DNA from: Allomuricauda sp. NBRC 101325
Lineage (GTDB): Bacteria > Bacteroidota > Bacteroidia > Flavobacteriales > Flavobacteriaceae
Reading direction: 5' to 3'
DNA length: 64,000 bases
Assembly (NCBI RefSeq): GCF_030268205.1
Contig: NZ_BSQF01000001.1
Span: 912,649-976,648, forward strand
Part shown: one piece after another, positions 8,829 through 17,796 of the stretch
How positions within the stretch are numbered: position 1 is the stretch's first letter
Layout: every line of letters starts with the position of its first letter
Program-made: the position numbers and the translations under genes
The notes under the pieces: generated by a model
The model's database searches: none
What the model saw: the letters and a program-made list of their open reading frames with translations, nothing else
What the model was told of the DNA's origin: nothing

Positions 8829-9763
8829 TTTACCACTTTAGGAAACATTCCTCTAGTTCCCATATCCACAACAGTTTCATCCAACAAAGGTTCGTATTTG
8901 CCATTGCCGTTGGTGTCTTCCCATTCAAAACTTTGGTTGATGGAAATTACCACTTCAATATTGATGTCTTCCGAAGCATTTGCAGGAATTACTAAAGCGG
9001 TTGGAAATTGACCCGTAACCACACAGGAACCTTCTGGCACGGGAGAAGTATCGCTGATTGGATTTGGCACGGTAGTTTGAGCTGATTCTCCCTCGGTAAT
9101 TTGATTGAACACAAAACCATTGATGTTGCCCCGTGATTCCAATCCAAAATAACCTTGCGCCTTGTTCCCATTCACGGTCACCGATAAATTATCCAAGGTA
9201 TACGTTCCGATATAAGTGTTGTACCCTAAAAATGAGGCCACAGTAGCATCCACATCAATATTATCATCTACCCCTTCTGGCCAATCTGGAATCACATTTT
9301 CCGCTCCTTCCAAGTTGTATACTATTTTATATTTCTGATAACCGATTGAGGCCCTTAAATATTCATAAGTGCCTGGGGTAACATAGCTCAAAGGAAGACT
9401 CAGTGTGTTTATCTCACTATTAAAAAAAACCTCACTGTTAAAATCTATTGCCAAAGCTCCTCCACTACCCGTGGTCGCCGTTGAAGCAAGGGTCACCCCA
9501 TCATCATAAGGTGTAAATTTATCCGGGTAAAGGCCTACAAAGTGGAGTCCCAATATTTCAAAATCGGGATTTTGAGCAGCATTACCCTCTGGAATGGATA
9601 CAGGGTTTCCTAAATTATCCAATCGTTCAGCTTCATCATCCATAATGAAAGTAATGTTTAACCTCGCCGTTTCTGTTTGATTACCTATAGGATCTTCCGT
9701 TGAGCAGGAAATGATTGTTGCTAATCCCATTAAAGACAGTAGTCCTCTTTTTATGTGTTGCAT
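8825..9763 (-). CDS. Putative lipoprotein of unknown function
   Basis: A 312-residue secreted protein with a lipoprotein signal peptide ending at Cys20 (IISC). I do not recognise the family with certainty. The mature part is beta-rich, with acidic stretches and a late segment DTNGNGKYEPLLDETVVDMG that resembles a calcium-binding DxNxNG loop, followed by RGMFPKVVN at the end. A central piece (around 100-200) resembles the beta-sandwich of MbnP-like or DUF4382-like lipoproteins, but only loosely. It is probably exported and anchored to a membrane, perhaps the outer face. It is monocistronic as far as can be seen: it is convergent with arsS, and the next minus-strand gene ends 130 bases upstream of its start. 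Confidence 0.6.
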   Translation of the reverse strand: MQHIKRGLLSLMGLATIISCSTEDPIGNQTETARLNITFIMDDEAERLDNLGNPVSIPEGNAAQNPDFEILGLHFVGLYPDKFTPYDDGVTLASTATTGSGGALAIDFNSEVFFNSEINTLSLPLSYVTPGTYEYLRASIGYQKYKIVYNLEGAENVIPDWPEGVDDNIDVDATVASFLGYNTYIGTYTLDNLSVTVNGNKAQGYFGLESRGNINGFVFNQITEGESAQTTVPNPISDTSPVPEGSCVVTGQFPTALVIPANASEDINIEVVISINQSFEWEDTNGNGKYEPLLDETVVDMGTRGMFPKVVN

Positions 9764-9893
9764 AATTTATTTGTTTGTTTTTTATGTGATGCAATTTTTT
9801 GAAAAAGGTTGACTCAAAAAATCAAGATAGTTGATCTTTAATAATTTAAAGAGAAAAATGTATGAATGCTTTATTTGAATTGACCAATACCCA

Positions 9894-10955
9894 TTATGAA
9901 TCGACAGGTGGCTCTAAAATAGACAAAAGTTTGTCCTCTACTAGCTTGAAATCAATCGTCTTCATGGCATTTTCATAGCCTTTTGGGACTTTGTTCCCAT
10001 AAACCGAAGTCGGAATCAAAGGATATTTTTCTCTGTCGGCAAATAGTGCGTTTTCAATAGGTTGACCAAATGGATAAAATCCAGCAAAAGGGTGGGTAAC
10101 TCCCCAAAGTGTGATCACGGGAATTCCGTAATTGGCAGCCAAATGGGCATTCCCACTGTCCATGGACAGCATTACATCCAAATTGGAAATGAGCTGTAAC
10201 TCTTCGGACAAATTGAGCTTGCCTGCCATGCACAATGCATTTTCATAGGAATTGGCAAGTCGAGTCAAGACTTCCACCTCCTTGGTTCCGCCTCCAAACA
10301 GCAGTATTTTATACTTATTGGTATTATCGAGTGCCTTTATTACCTCTTCGGTGTATTCCAGCGGATACATTTTACCCTCATGGGCCGCAAAAGGGGCAAT
10401 TCCCACCCATTTTTTGGTATCCTGATGCACAAAACCCAATACTTTTTCTGAAAGCTGAATTCGAGGCAAAGGTTTCGGGTTTGAAAATTCAATCGGAAAA
10501 CCAAGCTGCGTAAAAACATCAGCGTAGCGTTGGTGAGTGGACTTTAATTGTTGGAAAACTTTGTTTTTGGCGCGGTTAAGGGCTTTCTTCTCATTTCGGC
10601 CTTTATCTATTTGTTTTATTGGTATTCGCTCCAGGGCAAAATATTTTTTGAGTACCCGACTACGCAATACATTATGCAAATCAGCTACCGCATCAAAATT
10701 CATAGGTTTTAATTCTTGATACAATCGCCAAAGTCCAATTAGCCCCTTATGACGCTTTTTAACATCGGCTTCAAAGGTCTGAACTCGTTCCATTCCATCA
10801 AAAATGGGCATGAACAGTTTTTTTGTAAGCACGGTAACTTGGACTTCGGGATACTTTTCGGTAACTGCACTAATGATAGGAACCGTCATGGCTACATCTC
10901 CCATAGCCGATAACCGAATAAGTAAAATATGGGTGTGCTTACCCTTTTTGTCCAC
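9894..10955 (-). CDS. Glycosyltransferase family 9 (heptosyltransferase-like)
   Basis: A 353-residue GT-B fold enzyme of the ADP-heptose:LPS heptosyltransferase family. Features are the N-terminal ILLIRLSAMGDVAMTVP loop (about 10-26), a basic middle region, and the nucleotide-sugar binding motif MDSGNAHLAANYGIP followed by VTLWG-like residues (about 268-290). It is expected to transfer a sugar, possibly heptose, to the LPS core on the inner side of the inner membrane. It overlaps the end of the DUF4254 gene by 17 bases on the same strand, so the two are translated from one message. This GT9-DUF4254 pairing recurs in Bacteroidota. The acceptor is not determinable. Confidence 0.85.
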   Translation of the reverse strand: MDKKGKHTHILLIRLSAMGDVAMTVPIISAVTEKYPEVQVTVLTKKLFMPIFDGMERVQTFEADVKKRHKGLIGLWRLYQELKPMNFDAVADLHNVLRSRVLKKYFALERIPIKQIDKGRNEKKALNRAKNKVFQQLKSTHQRYADVFTQLGFPIEFSNPKPLPRIQLSEKVLGFVHQDTKKWVGIAPFAAHEGKMYPLEYTEEVIKALDNTNKYKILLFGGGTKEVEVLTRLANSYENALCMAGKLNLSEELQLISNLDVMLSMDSGNAHLAANYGIPVITLWGVTHPFAGFYPFGQPIENALFADREKYPLIPTSVYGNKVPKGYENAMKTIDFKLVEDKLLSILEPPVDS

Positions 10956-11544
10956 GAAGTACTGGGTTTAGTTCGTCATCGTTGTACATTTTCATCTGTT
11001 TATAGACTTTCATGTACTTATTACCAGCTTCAATATCAGATAAAAGTTGATCAATAGCTGTGGAAAGGTCTTTTTTCTGTTCCAAAAGTATCGACAATCT
11101 CTCGCTACACTTTTGAATGTGCTCTGGTGAAGCATCCGTGCGGTTTACCTCTTCTAGCATGTGATAGATCTTCAATGCCAAAATGGATAAGCGGTCTATG
11201 GCCCAGGCTGGACTTTCGGTATTGATGGTTGCATCATCTTTAACTTGTACCGATTGGTATTTGTTTAGAAAATAACTATCAATATACTCCACCAAATCCG
11301 TTCTGTCTTGATTACTGGCATCAATCTTACGTTTTAACTCCAATGCTGCCACTGGTTCAATTTGGGGATCACGGATGATATCTTCGTAATGCCATTGCAC
11401 GGTATCGATCCAATTTTTCCTGTATAACAAATGCTCTACTTTATTCTTTGGATAAGGATTGGAAAAATCTTGATACACATCATCCTTTATGTGGTAGGTG
11501 TCTATACTTTCCTGAAATATCTTGAATGCAAATTCACTGAACAT
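10939..11544 (-). CDS. DUF4254 domain-containing protein
   Basis: A 201-residue, mostly helical, soluble protein without signal peptide or membrane segments. The motif HLLYRKNWIDTVQWHYEDIIRDP near residues 34-57 and the later IDRLSILALKIYHM match DUF4254. The function is unknown. Its gene ends inside the start of the GT9 glycosyltransferase gene (17-base overlap), which suggests a part in LPS core synthesis, possibly as a partner or regulator of the transferase (inference). A TAnnTTTG-type element on the minus strand lies 20 bases upstream of the ATG. Confidence 0.82.
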   Translation of the reverse strand: MFSEFAFKIFQESIDTYHIKDDVYQDFSNPYPKNKVEHLLYRKNWIDTVQWHYEDIIRDPQIEPVAALELKRKIDASNQDRTDLVEYIDSYFLNKYQSVQVKDDATINTESPAWAIDRLSILALKIYHMLEEVNRTDASPEHIQKCSERLSILLEQKKDLSTAIDQLLSDIEAGNKYMKVYKQMKMYNDDELNPVLRGQKG

Positions 11545-11563
11545 AACTCATCTCAAATTTGTT

Positions 11564-11571
11564 CAAAGATA
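11564..11571 (-). promoter_or_regulatory. -7 element upstream of the DUF4254-GT9 pair
   Basis: The minus strand reads TATCTTTG, an exact TAnnTTTG, 20 bases before the ATG at 11544. No TTG at the usual -33 distance was found, so this rests on the -7 match and position alone. Confidence 0.45.
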
Positions 11572-11583
11572 TTGCTTTATGAT

Positions 11584-12516
11584 TTATGAATTTATTTCCA
11601 GCACAAAAAGCAGAACGGGCAAAACGATACTGATTGCCAACAATACTTCCAAAAGCTTAGCTTTTTTAATCCCCTCAACATAATTCCCTAAAAATACGGC
11701 GGCGGGAAAAAATGTGATGAGCATTGGTGATTCATTTACAGGGGTAAGCAAGGCGGTAATTACCCCAAAAACAAAAACAATCAAAAGTGTTCTGAGCATC
11801 AACAGTTTTCCTCCCCCTAAACTTCGAAGTCTAATAAAGACAGTAAAGGCCACGACGAAAATCAAAATAAAATAAATGAGTGCTTTTACATTCAACGCTT
11901 GAAAAAAGGAACTTGAACCAAAAATACCAAGTGTAAAACGATAGTGGTCTTTAAAAAATTCAAGTGACCCCGTCCAATTTAAATAGGTAAATGAAAGGAT
12001 GAAAACCGTTCCCAAACCTAAAAATGGCACCAACCAATTTTTAAAGGACTTTCGGTCATAAATTCCGATAACGTAAAAAACCAATAAGATAAAAATAAGG
12101 GCCCAGTCGTATAACAAACTGGCGGTTGCAATTAAAAGAGAAGCATCAAAAATTTTATGCTTAACATTTTTAAGTGAACGGAAAGCAAACAATCTCCAAA
12201 TGGCCAAAAGCAAAAACAGATTGGTAAAAATCACATTTTTATTGGCCAATTCTTCAGAAAAAACAATGATCAATACCACGAAAAAGAACATGGCATATGA
12301 GTTCAGCTCGGTCACTTTTTCCGCTCGCACCATCTGACCAATGGTCAGAAGTGAAATCAACAAAACAATAAAAGCAACCAGTTCCATACCAAATACCTTG
12401 CTGATTTCCTGAGGGTTAGTTTCAAAAATTACACTGGAGAAATAAAACAAAAAAAGCGAGATAGCTAAAACAATATGGGTAATGGGTTTTGTTTTTTCGA
12501 AAAAGCTTGAAATCAT
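11584..12516 (-). CDS. DUF6427 family integral membrane protein
   Basis: A 310-residue protein with about nine or ten hydrophobic segments spread over its whole length and short polar loops. The start MISSFFEKTKPITHIVLA and the glycine-rich loop SLGGGKLLMLRTL near 228-240 are typical of DUF6427, a flavobacterial family of unknown function. It is divergent from the DUF6341 gene, with only 39 bases between the two start codons, so their promoters must overlap. DUF6427, DUF6341 and purD recur together in related genomes. No enzymatic motif can be seen. It may be an inner-membrane structural or transport protein, but nothing in the sequence decides this. Confidence 0.75.
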   Translation of the reverse strand: MISSFFEKTKPITHIVLAISLFLFYFSSVIFETNPQEISKVFGMELVAFIVLLISLLTIGQMVRAEKVTELNSYAMFFFVVLIIVFSEELANKNVIFTNLFLLLAIWRLFAFRSLKNVKHKIFDASLLIATASLLYDWALIFILLVFYVIGIYDRKSFKNWLVPFLGLGTVFILSFTYLNWTGSLEFFKDHYRFTLGIFGSSSFFQALNVKALIYFILIFVVAFTVFIRLRSLGGGKLLMLRTLLIVFVFGVITALLTPVNESPMLITFFPAAVFLGNYVEGIKKAKLLEVLLAISIVLPVLLFVLEINS

Positions 12517-12536
12517 CCTATCTTTTGCTACTTTTG
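12507..12536 (+). promoter_or_regulatory. Promoter of the DUF6341 gene
   Basis: TTG (12507-12509), a 19-base spacer, then TACTTTTG (12529-12536) match the Bacteroidota sigma-A consensus fully. Transcription would start near 12542, about 14 bases before the ATG. The element overlaps the first codons of the divergent DUF6427 gene. Confidence 0.7.
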
Positions 12537-12555
12537 TAAAGTAAATATAGCCAAC

Positions 12556-12777
12556 ATGAGCAAGTTTTTTTACGGTATAGAAGACTTATTTGTAAACTAC
12601 CTATTCGCCCCTTTGGATTTTTTGCGTTTTACGCACAGCTGGTGGGGAGCCAACACCATTAACTGGATTTTTATGGCCATTGGTTTTGTAGCCATGGTAT
12701 ATTGGATGAAAGAGTTGAAAATGTTCAACGATAATGGTGAAGAGGACAAGAGCATTAGCTCACACTCATACATCTAG
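12556..12777 (+). CDS. DUF6341 family small membrane protein
   Basis: A 73-residue protein with one clear transmembrane helix (about 35-50, INWIFMAIGFVAMVYWM), a short aromatic N-terminal part and a polar, acidic C-terminal tail. It matches the small flavobacterial family DUF6341. Databases sometimes call members uracil phosphoribosyltransferase, which the sequence does not support. It has its own consensus promoter and is convergent with purD, overlapping the end of that gene by 12 bases. The function is unknown. Confidence 0.78.
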   Translation: MSKFFYGIEDLFVNYLFAPLDFLRFTHSWWGANTINWIFMAIGFVAMVYWMKELKMFNDNGEEDKSISSHSYI

Positions 12778-14043
12778 ATCAAAACCTAAATCTTTTCGGT
12801 AATACATTCCATCAAAATGGATCTTTTCCATATTTTGATAGGATGTTTTTAGCGCTTCCTTAAAGTCTTTTCCAAAGGAAGTAACTGCTATTACGCGTCC
12901 ACCATTGGTAACCACTTTTCCGTCTGAAAGTTTTGTTCCAGCATGGAAAACAAGGGAATCTTGAATATTTTCAGTTCCCGTGATTTCTTTTCCTTTTTCA
13001 TAGGCTTCAGGATAACCACCGGATACTGCCATAACCGTTGTGGCAGTGCGCTCATCAATCTGCAAGTCGATTTGGTCCAAAGTGCCATTGGCCATTGCAG
13101 AGAGCACTTCAACCAAGTCAGTTTTTAATCGAGGAATGACCACTTCGGTCTCAGGATCGCCCATACGAACATTGTATTCGATAACTTTGGGTTCCTCTCC
13201 AACTTTTATTAAACCGATAAAGATGAATCCGACATAGGGCAAATTATCCTTTTTAAGGCCGTCTACGGTTGGTTTTACGATGGCGCGCTCAATCTTGTCC
13301 ATGAATGCATCATCTGCAAAAGGAACTGGGGAAATTGCGCCCATACCTCCTGTGTTGAGTCCGGTGTCGCCTTCTCCTATTCTTTTGTAGTCTTTTGCTG
13401 TTGGAAGTACTTTGTAGTTGGTTCCATCGGTAAGTACAAAACAGCTCAATTCGATACCGTCCAAGAATTCTTCGATAACCACAGTGGCACTTGCATTTCC
13501 AAATTTGGAATCGACCAACATGGATTTTAGTTCATCTTTTGCTTCTTGAAGATCTTGAAGAATTAAAACTCCCTTTCCTGCAGCAAGGCCATCAGCTTTA
13601 AGAACATATGGTGGGCTTAAGGTTTCCAAAAAAGCATAACCTTTTTCAAGGGATTCACTTGTAAAACTTTCGTAAGCTGCGGTTGGAATATTGTGACGCA
13701 TCATGAACTCCTTCGCAAATTCTTTGCTTCCTTCAAGTTCCGCTGCTGCCTTTTCTGGTCCAATTACCGGAACCGATTTAAGCTTATCATCATTTAAGAA
13801 AAAATCGTGAACCCCATTTACCAATGGATCTTCAGGTCCTACCACAACCAAATCGATACTTTCTTTAAGCACCAATTCTTTTATGGCTTCAAAATCGTTT
13901 ACCCCTACCTCAACGTTAGTTGCGATTTGTGCTGTTCCCGCATTACCGGGAGCGACAAACAATTTAGAAGTTTTAGGACTTTGAGAAATTTTGAGGGAAA
14001 TGGCATGTTCGCGACCGCCAGAACCCAGGACCAAGATGTTCAT
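12766..14043 (-). CDS. purD: Phosphoribosylamine-glycine ligase (GAR synthetase)
   Basis: PurD catalyses the second step of purine synthesis, joining glycine to phosphoribosylamine with ATP. The 425-residue product has the normal length and order: an N-terminal domain starting MNILVLGSGGREHAI, the GPEDPLVNG segment (about 76-84), the ATP-grasp domain with KADGLAAGKGV (about 148-158), GGMGAISPVP, and the metal-binding segment EYNVRMGDPETEVV (about 288-301), then the C-terminal domain. It is cytoplasmic. No other pur gene is adjacent, so it stands alone here. A -7 promoter element lies 16 bases upstream of the ATG. Confidence 0.97.
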   Translation of the reverse strand: MNILVLGSGGREHAISLKISQSPKTSKLFVAPGNAGTAQIATNVEVGVNDFEAIKELVLKESIDLVVVGPEDPLVNGVHDFFLNDDKLKSVPVIGPEKAAAELEGSKEFAKEFMMRHNIPTAAYESFTSESLEKGYAFLETLSPPYVLKADGLAAGKGVLILQDLQEAKDELKSMLVDSKFGNASATVVIEEFLDGIELSCFVLTDGTNYKVLPTAKDYKRIGEGDTGLNTGGMGAISPVPFADDAFMDKIERAIVKPTVDGLKKDNLPYVGFIFIGLIKVGEEPKVIEYNVRMGDPETEVVIPRLKTDLVEVLSAMANGTLDQIDLQIDERTATTVMAVSGGYPEAYEKGKEITGTENIQDSLVFHAGTKLSDGKVVTNGGRVIAVTSFGKDFKEALKTSYQNMEKIHFDGMYYRKDLGFDLDV

Positions 14044-14058
14044 GATTCAACGTTTTGG

Positions 14059-14066
14059 CAAAAATA
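14059..14066 (-). promoter_or_regulatory. -7 element upstream of purD
   Basis: The minus strand reads TATTTTTG, an exact TAnnTTTG, 16 bases before the purD ATG. No matching -33 TTG was found at the expected spacing. Confidence 0.45.
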
Positions 14067-14190
14067 ACTCAATTCAAATTGAATTTAGGCGTTATTTTCA
14101 ATTGATCTGAAGGTACTTTTTTACACGAATTCCACAAATGTTACTTGTTTGTTCAATGGGGTGTTTTCAATGGCAAGGATGGAGCGAAAA

Positions 14191-14220
14191 AGAAAAGGGC
14201 CCGATGAATTCATCGCGCCC
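14191..14220 (-). terminator. Rho-independent terminator after the UDP-xylose synthase gene
   Basis: On the minus strand a GC-rich stem with one mismatch (GGGCGCGATG pairing with CATCGGGCCC around an AATT loop, 14197-14220) is followed by TTTTCTTTTT. It begins 25 bases after the stop of the gene and closes the polysaccharide locus. Confidence 0.8.
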
Positions 14221-14244
14221 TTTATATTATCAAAATTTCTAGAA

Positions 14245-15231
14245 TTACTTTTTATTGTGGTTGGTAAAATCCCTATGCTCGGTTTTTTCCAAATCATCTT
14301 TTGAAAGACCTTTGAAATATTCAAAAGTTTTACGCATTCCCTCTTCACGCCCAACCTTAGGTTCCCATCCCAAAATCTCTTTTGCTTTGGTAATGTCCGG
14401 TTGACGTTGCATTGGATCATCTTTTGGCAAAGGCTTGTAAATAATTTTTTGATCTGTTCCCGTTAACTTGATGATTTCTTCGGCAAAATCTTTGATTGTG
14501 ATTTCATTTGGATTGCCAATATTTACTGGATTTGGGTAATCGCTCATCAACAAACGGTAAATACCTTCGATTTCATCATCCACATAGCAGAACGAACGGG
14601 TTTGTGAACCGTTACCAAAAACAGTCAAATCTTCTCCTCGAAGTGCTTGACCCATAAAAGCGGGAATAACTCTACCATCATTCAGTCGCATTCTAGGTCC
14701 ATACGTATTAAAAATTCGAACGATACGGGTATCCAATCCATGGAAACGGTGGTATGCCATGGTGATGGATTCTTGAAAACGCTTGGCCTCATCATATACT
14801 CCTCTAGGTCCAATGGTGTTTACGTTGCCATAGTACTCTTCAGTTTGGGGATGCACCAACGGATCTCCATAAATTTCCGAGGTAGATGCAATCATGAAAC
14901 GCGCTCCTTTTTCCTTGGCAAGTCCTAATAAATTGTGGGTTCCCAAAGCACCCACTTTTAGGGTTTGAATTGGAATTTTAAGATAGTCAATCGGACTTGC
15001 TGGCGAAGCAAAATGAAGTATATAATCCAACTTTCCAGGAACATGCACAAAGTTGGTAACATCATGATTATAGAAAGTGAAATTTTCTAAAGGAAATAGA
15101 TGTTCAATGTTTTTCAGGTCACCCGTAATAAGGTTGTCCATTGCAATTACCTCATGGCCTTCAGCAATAAATCTGTCACATAGATGGGAGCCTAGAAAAC
15201 CAGCTGCTCCGGTAATTAAAGTTCTTTTCAT
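14245..15231 (-). CDS. uxs: UDP-glucuronate decarboxylase (UDP-xylose synthase), SDR family
   Basis: Converts UDP-glucuronate to UDP-xylose, a donor for cell-surface glycans. The 328-residue product is an extended short-chain dehydrogenase: NAD-binding [10 protein letters not shown] (8-17), the [11 protein letters not shown] segment typical of UXS, the catalytic Ser/Thr region [15 protein letters not shown] in place of the YxxxK with catalytic Tyr and Lys, and FNTYGPRM. These phrases separate it from dTDP-glucose dehydratases. It is the last gene of the minus-strand polysaccharide locus, 97 bases after the initiating transferase, with its own -7 element and a strong terminator after it. It needs UDP-glucuronate made by an enzyme outside the window. 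Confidence 0.9.
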   Translation of the reverse strand: MKRTLITGAAGFLGSHLCDRFIAEGHEVIAMDNLITGDLKNIEHLFPLENFTFYNHDVTNFVHVPGKLDYILHFASPASPIDYLKIPIQTLKVGALGTHNLLGLAKEKGARFMIASTSEIYGDPLVHPQTEEYYGNVNTIGPRGVYDEAKRFQESITMAYHRFHGLDTRIVRIFNTYGPRMRLNDGRVIPAFMGQALRGEDLTVFGNGSQTRSFCYVDDEIEGIYRLLMSDYPNPVNIGNPNEITIKDFAEEIIKLTGTDQKIIYKPLPKDDPMQRQPDITKAKEILGWEPKVGREEGMRKTFEYFKGLSKDDLEKTEHRDFTNHNKK

Positions 15232-15265
15232 TTAATGGTAGATTAATTGGAGTCTTTAATGGTTG

Positions 15266-15273
15266 CAAACATA
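15266..15273 (-). promoter_or_regulatory. -7 element upstream of uxs
   Basis: The minus strand reads TATGTTTG, an exact TAnnTTTG, 35 bases before the ATG at 15231. It would allow uxs to be made apart from the long operon upstream. No good -33 element is visible. Confidence 0.45.
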
Positions 15274-15328
15274 ATTTATAGTATGCCTGATTAAAACTTT
15301 TATGGTCAACCTACACCAAATTATCGAC

Positions 15329-16681
15329 TCAATACGCTTTTTCCTCTCCTTTGAAGGCATTGAGAACCGTTTGAACAATAATTTTAAAATCTAAGAAAAG
15401 TGACCAGTTCTCAATATAAAAGATGTCAAACTTTATGCGATTCTGAATGTCCGATTCAGTCTCTACCTCTCCCCGATAACCCCGTATTTGAGCCAAACCT
15501 GTTATGCCCGGTTTTACAAAATGGCGTACCATATATTTATCAACACTTGTCGCATACTCGTTGGTATGTTTTACCATATGTGGGCGCGGTCCTACCACGG
15601 ACATTGTACCAAACAACACATTATAAAACTGGGGGAGTTCATCAATACTGGTTTTTCTTATGAACTTCCCGATTTTGGTTATCCGCATATCATTTTTAGT
15701 GGCCTGTATATGGTCCGCATTTTTATTTGGGGCCATAGAACGAAACTTATAACAATAGAACTCCCTATTGTCTATTCCATTTCTAGTTTGTCGAAAGAAG
15801 ACCGGGCCTTTTGATTCCATGGTAATAAGAATGGCCAAAATTGGAGTGAGCCAGGATAATATGCCCAAAATGATAATGAGAGAAAAAACTATATCGAAAG
15901 TTCGTTTTAAAAAAGCATTTAAGGAATTCTCCAATGGAATATCACGCAATGATAAAACTGGGATGTAATCGTAATATTCGAACTTTAATTTTTTAGAAAA
16001 AATATTCTTGTTGTCCGGAATAAACTTGAGTGTTTTCAGGTTGTTGTCCGCAAAGCTGATAAACTTGGCAATTTCCTCATTTTTTAGTTCAGATATTGAG
16101 CAGTAGATCTCGTCTATATTATTGTTTAAAATATAATCTTGGCAATCAAATAAATCAAAATCCTTTGACTTGGGGGAAAATTGTTTTTGAAAACTATAAC
16201 CAAATTCTACCCTTTCTTTAAAAACTTTTCGAAGCTGATCGGTTTTCTTGTTCTTGCCAATGATCACAACATTTCTTAAGTTACCTTTTACCCTTTCACG
16301 GTATTCCATCAACAAAAAGTAACTAAGAAGCTTAAACGAAGAGATTATTGCAAAAACAAGGATAAAATACTCTCCCAATGCCAGTCTACTTATAATGGGT
16401 TGCTTAAAAAACCCTATAAATGCATAAAGGGTCAAGAAAAAGAAAACAAATTGTACAAATATCAACCTAACAATATAAGTAACTTTTGAAAACCTATAAA
16501 TTGTATAAAATTCATTTTTAGTTGAGATAACTATCCAGGCTAAAGAAATATAAAAATGAATCAGTATTGGTGTTTGAAAATTTATAGGAAGAATATAGAG
16601 GAACATGTTTAACACTGCTATATCCAATAAATATGAAACAGGCGTGATTAAATTTGAATATTTGTGTTGTTTAAAAATCAT
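15329..16681 (-). CDS. Undecaprenyl-phosphate sugar phosphotransferase (WcaJ/EpsE type)
   Basis: Starts polysaccharide repeat-unit synthesis by moving a sugar-1-phosphate, often glucose-1-P, onto undecaprenyl phosphate at the inner membrane. The 450-residue product has four N-terminal transmembrane helices, a Rossmann-like middle domain (about 130-245, GNLRNVVIIGKNKKTD), a fifth membrane segment near 265-290, and the C-terminal bacterial sugar transferase domain with KRTFDIVFS, the FRQTRNG and YKFRSM motifs, DELPQFYNVL and VGPRPHM. Length and layout match the polyprenyl glycosylphosphotransferase family. It is the initiating enzyme of the locus. The exact sugar cannot be read from sequence. 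Confidence 0.92.
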   Translation of the reverse strand: MIFKQHKYSNLITPVSYLLDIAVLNMFLYILPINFQTPILIHFYISLAWIVISTKNEFYTIYRFSKVTYIVRLIFVQFVFFFLTLYAFIGFFKQPIISRLALGEYFILVFAIISSFKLLSYFLLMEYRERVKGNLRNVVIIGKNKKTDQLRKVFKERVEFGYSFQKQFSPKSKDFDLFDCQDYILNNNIDEIYCSISELKNEEIAKFISFADNNLKTLKFIPDNKNIFSKKLKFEYYDYIPVLSLRDIPLENSLNAFLKRTFDIVFSLIIILGILSWLTPILAILITMESKGPVFFRQTRNGIDNREFYCYKFRSMAPNKNADHIQATKNDMRITKIGKFIRKTSIDELPQFYNVLFGTMSVVGPRPHMVKHTNEYATSVDKYMVRHFVKPGITGLAQIRGYRGEVETESDIQNRIKFDIFYIENWSLFLDFKIIVQTVLNAFKGEEKAY

Positions 16682-16701
16682 ATTGGCCTATATATATCCA
16701 C

Positions 16702-17796
16702 TTATTGACTGTTTTTTAAACAATTTAACAAATAGTCCTCATAATGCGAATTTATTCTGTCCCAAGAATAAAGTGATGTAATTTTTTCTTTATTCTTAAT
16801 TCCTTTATCAAGATGCTGTTGCTTCCTTAAGCCAAGTAATGATGCAACTTCGTCACTGCTTTTGAAATAATAGGCATCACCACCCAAAATACTTTTATTA
16901 AAAATATTGTCATTAGCTATAATGAATGCATTAGAAGCCATAGCTTCCAATAATGATGGGTTTGTTCCTCCGACTGAATGTCCATGAAAATATAAATTCG
17001 AATAATACCTTAGATTGTCCAAATGGTTTTGATTATAAATCCCTCCCAAAAAGTTGATGTTAACATTGTCTGAAAACTTGTTTTTTAGGTATTCTCCATA
17101 TTTTGTCTCATGTTTACCAATTACCAAAAAAGGTGTAACATCTTTAGATTTTGCCACACCGTCCAAAATCACTTCAATGTTATTTTCTGGCTCTAACCTA
17201 GCTATCAACATATTGTAGCCAAATGGTATCTGTCCATATTCTAGAATAATCTGTTCCATTGGCTCCAAAAACAAATCTGCACCATAAGGAATAAACTCTG
17301 AAATTGCACCATATTTCTCCGTAAGATAATTTTGAATTCCTATTGAATCTGAAATCAAGAAATCACTGGTATTTATCGCTAGTTTCTCGGCAAACTTTAA
17401 AAATTTCCTTACATATTTGGAATATTTACTTCTTTTCCATTCCAAACCATCCATATTGGTAACAATAATGGGCGTTTTTGGTAAAAGCCAGCCCCAAATA
17501 GAACTACTTGTATATCCAAGCTGTAAGATCACATCAACATTTCTGCTTCGTACATCAAGGATACAATTTAGGTCGTAAATAAATTGGCCCGCTGTTCCCA
17601 ATTTATTTTCGGGATCTTTACAATGAATAATCTGTACTCCCTTATACGAACACTTCTTATATGGATGAAGATTGGAGTTATATACTATTACTTCATGTCC
17701 TTTTTCTGCCGTATACACAGAAAAGTATTCTGCGAACTGTTCAAAACCACCATGATGATTTGGGATACCCCTAGTTCCTATTATTGCTAATTTCAA
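16702..17796 (-). CDS. Family 4 glycosyltransferase with DUF1972 N-terminus
   Basis: A 364-residue GT-B glycosyltransferase. The N-terminal part KLAIIGTRGIPNHHGGFEQFAEYF is the DUF1972 signature of rhamnosyltransferase-like enzymes. The C-terminal part has GGTNPSLLEAMA, the nucleotide-sugar binding region of GT4. It probably adds one sugar to the repeat unit at the cytoplasmic face. I chose the TTG at 17796 because family members begin at this point and it overlaps the upstream polymerase gene by only 26 bases. An ATG at 17850 is in frame but would add 18 unrelated residues and an 80-base overlap. The donor could be dTDP-rhamnose given rfbDBAC in the locus (inference). Confidence 0.82.
   Translation of the reverse strand: MKLAIIGTRGIPNHHGGFEQFAEYFSVYTAEKGHEVIVYNSNLHPYKKCSYKGVQIIHCKDPENKLGTAGQFIYDLNCILDVRSRNVDVILQLGYTSSSIWGWLLPKTPIIVTNMDGLEWKRSKYSKYVRKFLKFAEKLAINTSDFLISDSIGIQNYLTEKYGAISEFIPYGADLFLEPMEQIILEYGQIPFGYNMLIARLEPENNIEVILDGVAKSKDVTPFLVIGKHETKYGEYLKNKFSDNVNINFLGGIYNQNHLDNLRYYSNLYFHGHSVGGTNPSLLEAMASNAFIIANDNIFNKSILGGDAYYFKSSDEVASLLGLRKQQHLDKGIKNKEKITSLYSWDRINSHYEDYLLNCLKNSQ

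Noticed and set aside
9838..9853. AT hairpin CTTTAATAATTTAAAG between the lipoprotein and GT9 genes
   Set aside because: Only A/T pairs plus one G-C, no clear T-run; too weak to call a terminator.
14121..14420. Open frame of 99 codons overlapping the end of uxs
   Set aside because: It lies in another frame of a well-supported gene, runs through a terminator hairpin and shows no family likeness.
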